DNA from: Inia geoffrensis
Lineage: Eukaryota; Chordata; Mammalia; Artiodactyla; Iniidae
NCBI GenBank assembly: GCA_036417435.1
Contig: CM070910.1
Coordinates: forward strand, 70,850,784-70,914,783
DNA length: 64,000 bases
Reading direction: 5' to 3'
Of this stretch, positions 35,004-47,537 are shown piece by piece. A program made the translations under genes and the position numbers. Under the pieces are notes generated by a model that did not search any database, was not told the origin of the DNA, and saw only the letters and a program-made list of their open reading frames with translations. Within the stretch, counting starts at the first letter, position 1; each line of letters starts with the position of its first letter.

Positions 35004-36019
35004 AATAAGCATATGAAAATATGCCCCATATCACATGTCATTAGGGAAATGCAAATTAAAACAACAATGAGATACCACTGCACACCTATTAGAATGGCCA
35101 AAACCTAGGACGCTGTGAGAGCAAATGCTGGCAAGGATGAGTAGCAACAGGAACTCTCATTCATTGTTGGTGGGAATGCGAGACGGTGTAGTCACTTTGG
35201 AAGACAGTTTGGTAGTTTCTTACAAAACTAAACATACTCTTACAATATAATCCAGCAATCTCATTACTTGGCAATTTACCCAAATGAGTTGAAAATTTAT
35301 GTCCACACAAAAACCTGCACATAGTAGCTTTATTCAGAATTGCCAAAACTTGGAAGCAACCAAGATGTCCTTCAGTCAGTGAACAGATAAACTGTGATAC
35401 ATTCAGACAATGGAATATTATTCCGTGCTAAAAAGAAATGAACTATGAAACCATGAAAAGATATGGAACTATGAAACCAGCTCCATTCCATAACCAATGG
35501 AATGTTATTCAGTGCTAAAAAGAAATGAGTTATGAAACCTTAAATGTATATCACTAAGTGAAACAAGCTAATCCCAAAAGGCTACATGCTGGAAGATTCC
35601 AACTGTATGACATTTTGGAAAAGGTAAAATTCTGGAGACAGGAAGACAGTCAGTGGTTGCCATGGGTTAGAGTGGAGGGAAGGATAAAGGAGTGAAGCAC
35701 AGAGTATTTTTAGGGCAATGAAACTACTACATACGATACTATAATGGTGGGTATTTGTTATTATACACTTGTGAAAATGCATAGAAGGTGCAACACCAAC
35801 AGTGAACCTTCATGTAGAGTATGGACTTTGGGTGATAATCATGTATCAATGCGGGTTCATAGATTATAACCAGTGTACCGCTCTGTACAGGATGTTGGCA
35901 GGTGGGGAGACTGTGTGTGTGGAGCCAGGGGACATATGAGAATCTCTCTACCTTCTGCTCAGTTTTGCTGTGAACCTAAAACTGCTCTAAAGAGTAAAGT
36001 CTGTTTTCAAAAAAAGTTA

Positions 36020-37540
36020 GAAGGATGCCAGTCCTGTTCTCCTTTTTCATCTCAGCAGCTTAGCTGAGAAAGCATATTATTTTTCAGTAGTATCCATGAT
36101 GGTGACTGTAGAAATTTAAATGGAAAGATTTATTTTATTCATGTAAGTGTAACTAACTGGCAGGTAATGCAACTAAAGGATATGTTTCTTTCCCCAAAGC
36201 CAAACAAGAATGGGTTTTCTTTTTCTCTTAGAAAAAGGGAAACTTCTGCTCATAGTTAAAGTGCTTTTAAAGATTTCCCTCTTCTGAGTGGTAGGGCAAT
36301 GATCTCCACCATGTTCCCATTTCTTGATAAAATCTTAAAAAAATATGTGGTGATTCAGAGATCTGCTTCTGATAATGGCCTTGCCTCTATGACTAAAAAT
36401 CATCTTCAGGGTAACATGAGGAGTCTTTGTTATCAGCGCCTGTCTGTGTAGTGGGTAATGACTGATGATTACCTGAGAGGTCCCTTTCTCGTGGAAGTAG
36501 CAGTACAAGCTATGTAACGGAGTGTGGCAGGAGTTTTACCTGTGCAAAGAGTGTGAAGTGTTTCTTTTCAGACAAAGTTGTGTTTGGCATTATTTTTCCT
36601 TTTTCTTTCTTTTCTTTAAAAAAAAGTCATTTTGAAAACATTCAGTCATTGTAATTCCTAAAATGGACTAAAAACAAAAAAGAATTTCTCTTCAATAGCA
36701 CCAGCAAACACATAGTGAACAAAACAAGGAGATGCCTATTTTAAGGAGACAGCCTGTCGTTCCCACCAGCTGCATGCCGAAGGGAAACCTGAGGTTTTCA
36801 ATTCTTCAGTGATGTGCTTCAAAATACCCCTGAGTATGGACCATACTTTCCTGTTTCTTTGCACATCCTATAGTTTTTTTTTTTAAATACTGCTTTAAAA
36901 AATAATACATTGTGAAAATCAGACCATCCCCTCCCTTCCCACCCCCAACTAGAGTTTGTTGTTGCTGTTTGGGATTGTGGGTGTCACCGTTGTTGCTGTC
37001 TGTTTGTTTAGTGACTTTCCTGGATTAGTTAGAGTCAATATTCTCTGTTGTGTATGGTCACTGAAGTCTTTGCTCAGTTAACTTCGTGATTAGCTAACGA
37101 TTGGACATAACGTATCCTGAAATTCCTTGACCCAGTACGTCTCCCAGCCTTTGCCCGGGGCGGGAGGAGGTTCTATGCGCACATTGGGACTTACTTTCAA
37201 AGTTCTCACAGACAATTCACAACTCTCCCTTAGCCTTCACTTTCTGCTTGTGCAGAATCTCGAGGCTAGCCAGAGGGGGGAATATTAGGACCTTCTCAGA
37301 TCTTCCCTGGGCATACTCACAGCCCAGGACATGCAGGTGGCCTTGTAGATTCCCAGGAATATGTTGAGCTTTTCAAAGCCCCCTAAAGACTTCTTATTCA
37401 CCACATTTGCCTTTTAAAATATTTTGTTCGGTCTCTTATTTGCCCAAATGTTATTGCTAGGATAGGCGCCTGTGATGTTAAAGAATTGCCTTGGATTGTT
37501 TTTGCGTTTTGTTTGGTTTTATTCTTTTCTGCCAACGAGT
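36020..37540. other. 1.5-kb stretch without recognisable transposons
   Basis: About 17-18.5 kb upstream of NT5E. Unique-looking, with a GC-rich patch around 37140-37170. No open frame or RNA gene was seen. Confidence 0.5.
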
Positions 37541-37742
37541 ATTTGTGATTTCTAAAAATTGACGTATAATTGACTTAAAATGGTATATTACTTTTAGGTG
37601 TGTAACAGTGATTTGATATTTTTATACATTATAAAATGATCACAAGTCTAGTTACCAGCTGTCACTATACAAAAACATTATAATATTATTATTAACTATA
37701 TTCCCTATACTGTATGTTAGATCCCTGTGACTTCTTTATTTT

Positions 37743-39169
37743 ATAACTGTAAGTCTGTACCTCTTAATCTCCATCACCTATATCACTCCTCTTCCCATCC
37801 CTCTCCCCTCTGGCAACCACCTATTTGTTCTCTGTATCTATGACTATTTCTGTGTGTTATGTTTGTTAATTTGTTTTGTTTTTGAGATTCCACATATAAG
37901 TGAAATCATACAGTATTTGTCTTTGTCTGACTTATTTCACTTAGCATAATACCCTCCAGGTCCATCGACGTTGTCACAAACGGCTGAGTGAAAAAAGAAT
38001 TTCATTCTTTTTCATGGCAGAATAATATTCCATTATATATATTTTATATATATATATATATAATATATATATATAAAATTATCACATCTCCTTTATCCAT
38101 TTATCTGTTGATGGGCATTAGGTTACTTCCATATCATGGCTATTTTTATTTGTTTTGACCATGCTGCATGGCTTGTGGGATCTAAGCTCCCTGAACAGTG
38201 ATGGAACCCGTGCCCTCGGCGGTGACGGTGCAGAGTCCTAACCACTGGACCACCAGGGAATTCCCGTCACGGCTATGGAATTGCTGGATTGTATGGTAGC
38301 TCTATTTTCAATTCTTTGAGGAATCTCCATACTGTTCTCCATAGTGGCTGCACCAATTTACATTCCCACCAACAGTGCAAGAGGGTTCCCTTCTCTCCAC
38401 ACCCTCTCCAGCACTTGATATTTGTGGTCTTTTTGATAATAACCCTGGTGGACAGGGTCCGTTCCCAACACGGCTCGCTGTGGGCTCCCTCCTGAATTTT
38501 CTGGAGCTGGTGTCGGCCTGCTGGTGTGTAGGGCTGGATCCCAGTGTGTCTAGCTGAGGGGCCCAAAGTGTCCAGAGCTGTTGTTGGTAGGCCAGTGGGT
38601 TAGGTCAGGGGCCAGGTGATCCTGGGGCTGGTGCCCACCCACTGGTGGGTGTGGCAGGGTCCTGGGGCTAGTGTTGGCCCACTGGTGGGTGGAGCTGGGT
38701 CCTGGGGTCTCTGGTGGGTGGGGCTGAGTCCCTGGCGGCTTGAGGCTCAAGAGGGTCCTGTGGTAGCCTGCCTGCTGGTGGACGAGGCTGTGTTTCCACC
38801 TGGTTAGCTGTTTGGCCTGGGGCATCCCAGGACTGGTGTCCGCTGAGCAGTGGGAGGGTCTGGGTTCTGGTTCTAATAAGCTAGAGGGAGGAGTCCAAAA
38901 TGGGGCTTACTGGCTCCAGTGTTGTCACGTTAGAGTGAGCTCCCCAAAATGGCTATGGCCAGTGTCTCTGTCCCAAGGGTGGCTCCCGGTTGTCTCCTGC
39001 CTCTCCAGGAGGCTCTCCAAAATTAGCAAATGAGTCCGACCCAGACTCATTTCCAATTACTGCTTCTGCCCTGGGTCTCAGAGCAGGTGAGATTTTGTGT
39101 GCATCCTTTAGGAGCAGAGTGGCTGTTTCCTATAGCTCTCTGGCTCTCTTGAAAGTCAGCCTCGCTGGC
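37743..39169 (-). repeat. Left arm of a large inverted repeat (composite L1 plus SINE)
   Basis: 1427 bp whose reverse complement matches 41278-42707 over its whole length at what I judge to be about 95-97% identity, including a SINE at the same place. The outer edge is ataactgtaag at 37743, the inner edge ctcgctggc at 39169. The L1 3' UTR continues to the left (about 37550-37742) beyond the arm. On the minus strand the order is 5' UTR, a deletion junction near 38448, then ORF2 3' end and 3' UTR. Confidence 0.9.
38143..38265 (-). repeat. CHR SINE in the left arm
   Basis: Head ccaccagggaattccc, flanked by tcatggctat / tcacggctat. The same insertion is found in the right arm at 42178-42303. Confidence 0.9.
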
Positions 39170-41277
39170 CTCTTGCATGCATGCATGCAATTTCGAAAAG
39201 TAGAGTCCTTCTCTTTGAAATCATGGCAAAAACAACCACTTCTTATTGCCCCAGAATTGACTTCTGTGTATGCTGTGTCTTTGTTGTCTCTTTCCACACT
39301 GGAAGGAGAAAATTCTTTTTATTAGCTCTTGAGTTTGGGGGTTTGGTTTTGGTTAGAAAAGAACAATTTGCAGACAGAGCATAGTTTAAACAAGACTCAT
39401 AATTCAGAAGACATCAACTCTGGGACATTTCCTGTGCATTATTATCAGATACTTTCTACTCTGCCTCATCCACGCTCTATAATAATGTCATGCCCTCTAA
39501 GAAGTGTGCTTGATGCAGTGGAGAAGATGGAAAAGAGTAAGACAAAACCCAGAAGTTATGCTGCCGGGTTTGGATGTGTGATTGAGGGCAATTTCTACAG
39601 TCTGGGAGGCTGGAAAGAAAGGGGAAAAAAAGAGAAGAGGTGTGAACTCACAGGAAGCCTCAGAGCTGAAAATGCTAACATGGTAAGTAAGAGGCGTGAA
39701 AGAACTTAAAACACTCTAGTGTTTGTTCTAACACTGACCACTCCTTCACCATGAGTTTTCAACTCAGATTTTTTTTCCTTAACATATAAATGGTTAAAAA
39801 GAAGTCAATGGGAATTCATTGCTCAGAGGTTTCTCCCTTGTTCAGTTTGGCTATGAGACATCCATTCATCAAAGGAAGTGATTGTGTATTAACTTGCTCT
39901 GTGCAATGGTTACATATTAGTAAACTCAAGGAGGGGCAGTTAGATTTAAAAGTTTCTAAGAAAAATGAATGATACACTGTAATGCTCTAAAATCCAAACT
40001 GACGAAATGGAAAAATGATTAAATCCTTAATTATCAAACCTAAGGGGATATTTACACTTCACACCCCTTTCCCTTTAAAGGTTAAGGGATTGGATGAAGG
40101 ATCAGAAAACCATGTGACTTTTTTCTCTTTTGTTTTTGTTTTTGCAGTATGCAGGCCTCTCACTGTTGTGGCCTCTCCCGTTGTGGAGCACAGGCTCTGG
40201 ACGTGCAGGCTCAGCGGCCATGGCTCACGGGCCCAGCTGCTCCGCGGCATGTGGGATCTTCCCGGACCAGGGCACGAACCCGTATACCCTGCATCGGCAG
40301 ACGGACTCTCAACCACTGTGCCACCAGGGAAGCCCAACCATGTGACTTTTTTCAAATACAGCTATAGTGATCAAAATTGAACAATAGACCTGGGGGGCGG
40401 GGCAACGAACGAGGAACTGGGAAATTTCTGTTTCTCTCCCAGACAAGTTTCAATATAATTGCTTTAAAAAAAAAAAAAAAAAGACCTCCCAAATTCACTT
40501 CTTTATTAAAAACAATAAGAGTACTGGCAAAAATTGTCAAAATTAACTTTTGCATTATTCTGGAAATTAATCAAAGGCTTGCAACAATCCGATTTTTCCT
40601 ATTTCCTCGAGAAAAATGGCTGGATCTCTGTAAAAAAAGAAAATCGTGTGGAATTTTAATTTGCCCTATTCCCATCCCCACGGTAATCTTGAAATGCAGC
40701 AGTCTTGCAATCAGCAGCTGTTAACACAAGCAACCTAGCAGTCACTGGGGGATGCAGAACAGGTTTGACACTCCCCCCAAATCTCCATTCCCAAAGAACT
40801 GTCATTCTATAACCTGTCTGATAGCTCCCTAGAAACCTGCACTCACAGAGATGGTTTTTATTTGACCTAACTCAGCACCTGCTCCAGTGGAATAGCCTTT
40901 CCCCCACACGGCTTGTCACAAACAATCCATGGGTGGCCAAGATGGTGGAGATGGAAGGCGCTGAGCTATCTCCTCCCACAGGTGCACCAATATTACAACT
41001 ATTCACAGAGCAACTATCTATGAGAACAGCCCGAAGACTAGAAGAAAAGCTTTTCCACAGCTAGAGGTATAAAGAAGAAACCACAACTAGATGAGTAGGA
41101 GGGGTGCAGAACTGTATAGATAGCCAAGACACATACCCCTAGGTGGGCGACCCACAAATGGGAGGAAAATTGCAGAGGTTCTTCCAAGAAGCAACGGGTC
41201 TGAGCCCCACATTGGGTTCCCCAGCCTACGGGTCGTGCACAGGGAAAAATTCTCCCCCAGAACATTTGACTTTGAAT
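39170..41277. other. Spacer of the large inverted repeat
   Basis: 2108 bp. It holds a (GCAT)n stretch (39176-39190) right at the left arm edge, unique-looking sequence (39190-40107), a CHR SINE (40126-40335), more unclassified sequence, and from about 40930 the first part of the L1 5' UTR that continues into the right arm. Confidence 0.8.
40126..40335 (-). repeat. CHR SINE, short form, in the inverted-repeat spacer
   Basis: 18-bp duplication aaccatgtgacttttttc (40108-40125 and 40336-40353). The plus strand reads pyrimidine tract then GCAG (40144-40147). Confidence 0.95.
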
Positions 41278-42377
41278 GCCAGCGAGGCTGACTTTCAGGA
41301 GAGCCAGAGAGCTATAGGAAACAGCCACTCCGCTCCTAAAGGATGCACACAAAATCTCACCTGCTCTGAGACCCAGGGCAGAAGCAGTAATTGGAAATGA
41401 GTCTGGGTTGGACTCATTTGCTAATTTTGGAGAGCCTCCTGGGGAGGCAGGAGACAACTGGGAGCCACCCTGGGGACACAGACACTGACCATAGCCATTT
41501 TGGGGAGCTCACTCTAACCGTGAGGACACTGGTGCCGGTAAGCCCCATTTTGGACTCCTCCCTCTAGCTTATTAGAACCAGAACCCAGACCCTCCCACTG
41601 CTCAGCGGACACCAGTCCTGGGATGCCCCAGGCCAAACAGCTAACCAGGTGGAAACACAGCCTCGCCCACCAGCAGGCAGGTTACCACAGGACCCTCTTG
41701 AGCCTCAAGCCGCCAGGGACTCAGCCCCAGCCACCAGAGACCCCAGGACCCAGCTCCACCCACCAGTGGGCCAACACTAGCCCCAGGACCCTGCCACACC
41801 CACCAGTGGGTGGGCACCAGCCCCAGGGTCACCTGGGCCCTGACCTAACCCACCAGCCTACCAACACCAGCTCTGGACACTTTGGGCCCCTCAGCTAGAC
41901 ACACTGGGATCCAGCCCTACACACCAGCAGGCCGACACCAGCTCCAGAAAATTCAGGAGCCCACAACGAGCCATGTTGGGAACGGACCCTGTCCACCAGG
42001 GTTATTATCAAAAAGACCACAAATATCAAGTGCTGGAGAGGGTGTGGAGAGAAGGGAACCCTCTTGCACTGTTGGTGGGAATGTAAATTGGTGCAGCCAC
42101 TATGGAGAACAGTATGGAGATTCCTCAAAAAATTGAAAATAGAGCTACCATACAATCCAGCAATTCCATAGCCATGATGGGAATTCCCTGGTGGTCCAGT
42201 GGTTAGGACTCTGCACCGTCACCACTGAGGGCACAGGTTCCATCACTGTTCAGGGAGCTAAGATCCCACAAGCCATGCAGCATGGTCAAAACAAATAAAC
42301 AAAAATAGCCATGATATGGAAGTGACCTAATGCCCATCAATAGATAAATGGATAAAGGAGATGTGATAATTTTATAT

Positions 42378-42418
<41 letters not shown>

Positions 42419-42707
42419 GGAATATTATTCTGCCATGAAAAAGAATGAAATTCTTTTTTCACTCAGCCGTTTGTGACAATGTGGATGGACCTGGAGGGTA
42501 TTATGCTAAGTGAAATAAGTCAGACAAAGACAAATACTGTATGATTTCACTTATATGTGGAATCTCAAAAACAAAACAAATTAACAAACATAACACACAG
42601 AAATAGTCATAGATACAGAGAACAAACAGGTGGTTGCCAGAGGGGAGAGGGATGGGAAGAGGAGTGATATAGGTGATGGAGATTAAGAGGTACAGACTTA
42701 CAGTTAT
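40930..42707 (+). repeat. Internally deleted L1: 5' UTR joined to ORF2 3' end (contains right arm)
   Basis: Starts with 'ggccaagatggtggagatgg', the usual start of a cetartiodactyl L1 5' UTR, and runs through a GC-rich, degenerate CACCAG-rich 5' UTR to about 41999. It then jumps directly to the ORF2 3' end (ggttattatcaaaaagacc), losing ORF1 and most of ORF2. The right arm of the inverted repeat is 41278-42707. L1 homology stops abruptly at 42707, with no 3' UTR end or poly-A. Confidence 0.8.
42178..42303 (+). repeat. CHR SINE in the right arm
   Basis: Flanked by a perfect atagccatgat (42167-42177 and 42304-42314). It is orthologous in position to the left-arm SINE. Confidence 0.9.
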
Positions 42708-42759
42708 GTTAGGTGTGGGATTCAGAAATGTATAACACAGATGATGAAATCTACCTGTT

Positions 42760-44060
42760 GTCCCACCTTTCAGAGATAACCACTGTTAACATTTTGGTGT
42801 ATACTCCTCTTGATTTCCCCCCATATGTAATATATATATATATATATATAATATCAAGTTATATTTTTAACCTAATGTATCCTGATCATTTTTTCCATGT
42901 GAATACATAGAGATTTTACGTTAAAAAACCCAAACAGTTGTTTAGTATTCCATATTATACAAAAGTCCTAATTTATTTAGTTCTCAATATATCCTTGGGT
43001 TGTTTAGTTTTTCACTGTTGGAAACAGTGTTTCTATCGACCTTTACAACCTATACATGAATGTCTACGCATCTGGGTCAGAACAGATTTTGGTGTTTAGT
43101 TACCTCCAAGTGCCATCCCCATCATGTTATGTCAATTTACACTATTACCAACAACATGAGAGAGAAGCTATATCCCCCTATCTTAATCAAATGCTGAGTA
43201 CTTTAGAAAAATTTTTTCCAGTTTCATAATGAGAAAATAATGTCTCATTGTGGTTTAGTTTATATTTCTTTTAATTATTAAGGAGATTGGACATCTTTCA
43301 TAAATTCGTCTTTTGTGTATCTTATGTGAAATGACTATTATGTACCTTATCTAGGATTATTTGTTTATTAAATAGTACAGATTGAAAATATTTTTTCACA
43401 TGTTGGTTCTTGTCTTTGACTTCTGTTTCCAGTGTTTTTAGGCATATAAAAGTTTTACATTTTAATGTAGTGTAGTTTGTTTTTCCATTTGGTCTCTGGG
43501 TTTCATGTTATACTCTGAGTCAGGTTTTCTTCATGTAGTTTCTTCCGGAGTCTTAACAGTTTCTTCCTTTCTTTTTTTTTTTTTTTTTTTGCGCTACGCG
43601 GGCCTCTCACTGTTGTGGCTCCTCCCGTTGTGGAGCACAGTCTCCAGACGTGCAGGCTCAGCGGCCATGGCTCACGGACCCAGCCGCTCTGCGGCATGTG
43701 GGATCTTCCCGGACCGGGACACAAACCCGCATCCCCTGCATCGGCAGGCGGACTCTCAACCACTGCACCACCAGGGAAGCCTAACAGTTTCATTTTTAAT
43801 AATTGTCCGAACGAAAATTTATCCTAGTCTAAGGAGTGTGAGGTAGGGATTCATTTTTACTGTTTTCCCAAATGATTTGCCAGGTGACTCACTTCTATCA
43901 TTGAATAGTTTTACCTTTTCCCAACTTACAGATAATGCAACTTTTTATTAAAAGAAATTTCTTTATGTACTTTAGTCTTGGTTATGTTTTATTTATCAGT
44001 CTATTTTTACAGAGTTATCAATTATTGTTGCTACTAAAATCTAGTAGAACTACCAGTTCT
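42760..44060 (-). repeat. Old L1-type LINE (L1ME/HAL1-like)
   Basis: Reverse L1 wording: 'tgtctcattgtggtttagtt', 'gacttctgtttccagtgt', 'gattcatttttactgttttc'. Includes a (TA)n run (42831-42850) and hosts a SINE. Confidence 0.6.
43564..43781 (-). repeat. CHR SINE, short form
   Basis: 10-bp duplication taacagtttc (43554-43563 and 43782-43791), poly-T and short-form body. Confidence 0.95.
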
Positions 44061-44235
44061 TTACCAAGGTTGATCCAGGTTTTGTGTGACCTGCAGTTTT
44101 AAGAAAAAGAATACAAAATTATGAAAATTAGTACAAAAGAGAATATTTATTTAGAAAGAGAAAAAAATCATCACAAATTAGAGTTTTAGAGGATGATAAA
44201 TGCTGCAAACATCATAATATCTGGAAATAGCATTC

Positions 44236-44487
44236 TTTTTTTTTTTTTTGAGTAGTCATTTTATTTAATTTTTTTTTTACATCTTTATTGGAGTACAATT
44301 GCTTTACAATGGTGTGTCAGTTTCTGCTTTATAACAAAGTGAATCAGCTATACATATACATATGTTCCCATATCTCTTCCCTCTTGCGTCTCCCTCCCTT
44401 CCACCCTCCCTACCCCACTCCTCCGGGCGGTCACAAAGCACCGAGCTGATCTCCCTGTGCTATGCGGCTGCTTCCCACTAGCTATCT
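44236..44487 (-). repeat. Young L1 3' end, 5'-truncated
   Basis: Poly-T, acatctttattggagtacaa, down to 'cttcccactagctatctaa'. Confidence 0.85.
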
Positions 44488-44689
44488 AATCATTGCCTCT
44501 GATTTTTCTATATTTCCCCTACTTTTTTGGCTGCGTCCTCTGATTGTCTCTTCAGATCAAACAATTTTATAATTTCATTTTCTGTAGAGAGAAGGAAAAA
44601 ATCAGTTTTTTCTATCATGTATAGATGAAATTTATTTTTTATGATTGAAACTTTATAATTGAAGTTTATAATTTTTTAGGAATTTATTT

Positions 44690-45290
44690 TAAAATTTATT
44701 TTATTGAGGTAACAGTGATTTATAACATTATATAGATTTCATGTGTACAACATTATATTTCTACTTCTGTATACACTACAGTGTGCTCACTACCAAAAAT
44801 TTAGTTTCCAACATTGATGTACAGTTGATCCCCTTTACCCATTTCACCTTCTCCACCTCCCCAGTTTGGTAACCACTACTATGTTCTTTGTATCTATGTG
44901 TTTTATTTATTGTTTGTTTATTCTTTTTTTATATTCCACGTATGAATGAAATCATACAGTATTTGTCTTTCTCCATCTGACTTATTTCACTTAGCATAAT
45001 AATCTCAATGTCCATCCATATTGTTGCAGATGGCAAGATTTCATCTTTTTATGGCTGAGTAGTATTCCATTGTATTTATTACCCCATCTTCTTTATCCAC
45101 ATATCCACTGATGGGCACTTAGGTTGTTTCCATATCTTGGCTACTGTAAATAATGCTTCAATGAACATAGGGGTGCATATATCTTTTTGAAGTAGTGTTT
45201 TTGTATTCTCTGGATAATGTCCAGAAATTGGTTAGCTGGATCATTTGGGGTAATTCTGTTCTGAGACTTTCGAGGAATCTCCATAGTGTT
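44690..45290 (-). repeat. Older L1 3' end (ORF2 end and 3' UTR)
   Basis: Order: 'ttattgaggtaacagtgatt', 'gtttggtaaccactactatg', 'cagtatttgtctttctcc', 'gtagtattccattgtatt', 'cgaggaatctccatagtg'. Confidence 0.8.
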
Positions 45291-45497
45291 GAAGTTCATA
45301 ATTTTTTATGATTGAAATGAAATTTCTTTCAGCTTCACAGCTTGTCATTAGTAATGTCATGTAAATTGGGGGAAGCTTCAAGTTTGGCTTTTCAATGTCC
45401 ATAAACCTCTATAAAATTTCTGTAATATATGAGCTATAAGAGCTATAAGGGCATTTTAAGGTTTTTTTTTTTTCAGTGACTAGTATATTCTTTGAAA

Positions 45498-45847
45498 TTT
45501 TTAAAAAATTTATTTCATTTATTTTTGGCTGCATTGGGTCTTCATTGCTGCACACGGGCTTTCTCTAGTTGTGGCGAGCGGGGGCCACTCTTCGTTGTGG
45601 TGCGCAGACTTCTCATTGTGGTGGCTTCTCTTGTTGCAGAGCATGGGTTTTAGGCACGTGGGCTTCACTAATTGTGGCACGTGGGCTCAGTAGTTGTGGC
45701 TTGCGGGCTCTAGAGCACAGGCTCAGTAGTTGTGGTGCATGGGCTTAGCTGCTCTGCGGTATGTGGAATCTTCCCAGACCAGGGCCTGAACCCGTGTCCC
45801 CTGCATTGGCAGGTGGATTCTTAACCACTGCGCCACCAGGGAAGCCC
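45498..45847 (-). repeat. CHR SINE, long form
   Basis: Complete long form from tttatttttggctgcattgg to the head ccaccagggaagccc. Confidence 0.9.
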
Positions 45848-45849
45848 AG

Positions 45850-46730
45850 CTAATTGGTTTCTGATGTTGTTGTAGTCACCTTGCACCTCCACATCCTGAA
45901 TCTGAGGGAGCTGGCGTAACAGACAGTAGAAATATTCTTAGCAGCCATTCCTATACTGAGATGGCTAACGATGAGTTTATGCATCAAAATGACTGAATAC
46001 CACATAAATATATCCAAATAAACCTAAACTAAATGAATCTTCAAGTCAAGTTCTTCTTACGTGGCTCCCAAAAACCATTATGTCCACTCTGGTACCATTC
46101 ATCACAAGAGAAAGTGGGATGAAGAGGAAGTTAGAATGAAAAGAGACAGAGGTCCTAACTGATGGTGGTTAAAATACCCTACATTTGAAGTTTTCAGGGA
46201 AACATATGGCCCTATGGATACATTGCTAGACCCCTCCCAGGACCTTGAAATTATCCATGCAAGGGTGGGGCTCTGAAGTTTAAGCTTATTAGCTTCATAG
46301 CAGGTCTATCTCTGTACATTACTCTCCTTTTCCATAAATCTCCAAGATGTTCTCATTTGTTTATTTCTTCATAAAAGCTTTAGAATAATTTTATCCAAGT
46401 CACAGGAATCTTATTTGGTATTTTGGTTAGTGCATCAGTCAATGGAGGGAAACCACACAATAATGTGAATGGGGAAAGTTTAATACAAATAGCTTTTATC
46501 TACAACAGAGGATTGGAGTAATAAGGAATTGGCTAGTAAGAAGTGAATAGAACTCAAAGAAATTTAGAAATAGCAGATATAAGGAGCAGCCACTACTCCG
46601 ATGGCTGAGAGAGATGCCCAAGGAAGAGCCCCCCAGGCTGAAATCCAGAATGTTAGTCTCATGCACAATGTTAGCTTTTTATTTGAATAATATATTTGAT
46701 CATGTTAAGAAAGTACCTTTTGATTCCCAC
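45850..46730. other. Intergenic, mostly unidentified
   Basis: No gene. 46420-46660 ('gggaaagtttaatacaaata', 'ttggctagtaagaagtgaat') resembles an old dispersed repeat I cannot name. Confidence 0.4.
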
Positions 46731-46844
46731 TTTTCTAATTAAAAAAACAATTGATATTGGATTTTACAAATGTCTTTTCATCATTTATTGAGGCGATGAA
46801 CTGTATTTCTCCTTTGACCTTTAAACATGATGATTTGCTGATAT

Positions 46845-47033
46845 ATATATATTTTTTAACATCTTTATTGGAGTATAACTGCTTTACAATGGTGTGTTAG
46901 CTTCTGCTTTATAACAAAGTGAATCAGCTATGTGTATACATATATCCCCATATCCTCTCCCTCTTGCATCTCCCTCCCACTCTCTCTATCCCACCCCTCT
47001 ATGTGGTCACAAAGCACTGAGCTGATCTCACTG
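46845..47033 (-). repeat. Young L1 3' end with 13-bp TSD
   Basis: Duplication gatttgctgatat (46832-46844 and 47034-47046). Truncated in the 3' UTR. Confidence 0.9.
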
Positions 47034-47537
47034 TGATTTGCTGATATTGAACTAACTTTGCATTGCCAGACTGAAGTGCCCTTGATCGTGGGGTTGTGGT
47101 CTCTTCAAATATTGATTTTATTTTGTAATACTTTATTTAGGATTTTTGTGTCAATATTTATGAGACAAATTGGGATACAATTTCCTGTTAAATTTTGAAA
47201 TCAGTGTTACATGGTTTTGTACAAATAATTAGAAACTTTTCCACTTTTTCTCCTGGAAATGTTAACAAACATTTAAATAGTTGTTCCATGAAGACAGGAA
47301 AGACTTCATCTGTAAAACTCTCTAGTCTCTGTGTTTTGAGGGGATGTTTAGCCTTAGGCAACTTTAAAATCATTTTCCAGCGTTATAAGTTTCTTTAGAT
47401 TATCTCTTTTTTCTTGAGTTATTTTTGGTAATTTGCATCTTTCTCAAAAGTCATGAATTTCTTCTGGATTTCCAGACTTCTTAATAAGAAGTTTAAATTA
47501 CCTTACTCTTGGTAGTTATTTTTACTTTCTCATTCTT

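Larger units (their letters stand above)
31500..36010 (+). repeat. Old L1 'A' with nested insertions (ORF2 and 3' UTR)
   Basis: Outer L1 in pieces 31500-32101 and 33621-36010. The RT active-site motif is visible as FTDD (31992-32003), a decayed FADD. Frames are broken by many stops. It contains L1 'B' (32102-33607) and a SINE (34660-35003). Near 35408-35540 an ~87-bp segment is tandemly duplicated. Confidence 0.8.

Noticed and set aside
38030..38085. AT-rich palindrome as a replication origin or regulatory site
   Set aside because: It is a (TA)n microsatellite inside an L1 copy, also present at 42386-42416 in the mirror arm.
38550..38825. 91-codon proline-rich frame, present again at 41623-41898
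   Set aside because: It is preserved in both arms only because the arms are recent copies. It lies in the CACCAG-rich L1 5' UTR and has no known protein counterpart.
37743..42707. CRISPR-like or phage-like repeat array
   Set aside because: Two long inverted arms made of L1 and SINE in a mammalian genome; no short regular repeats with unique spacers.
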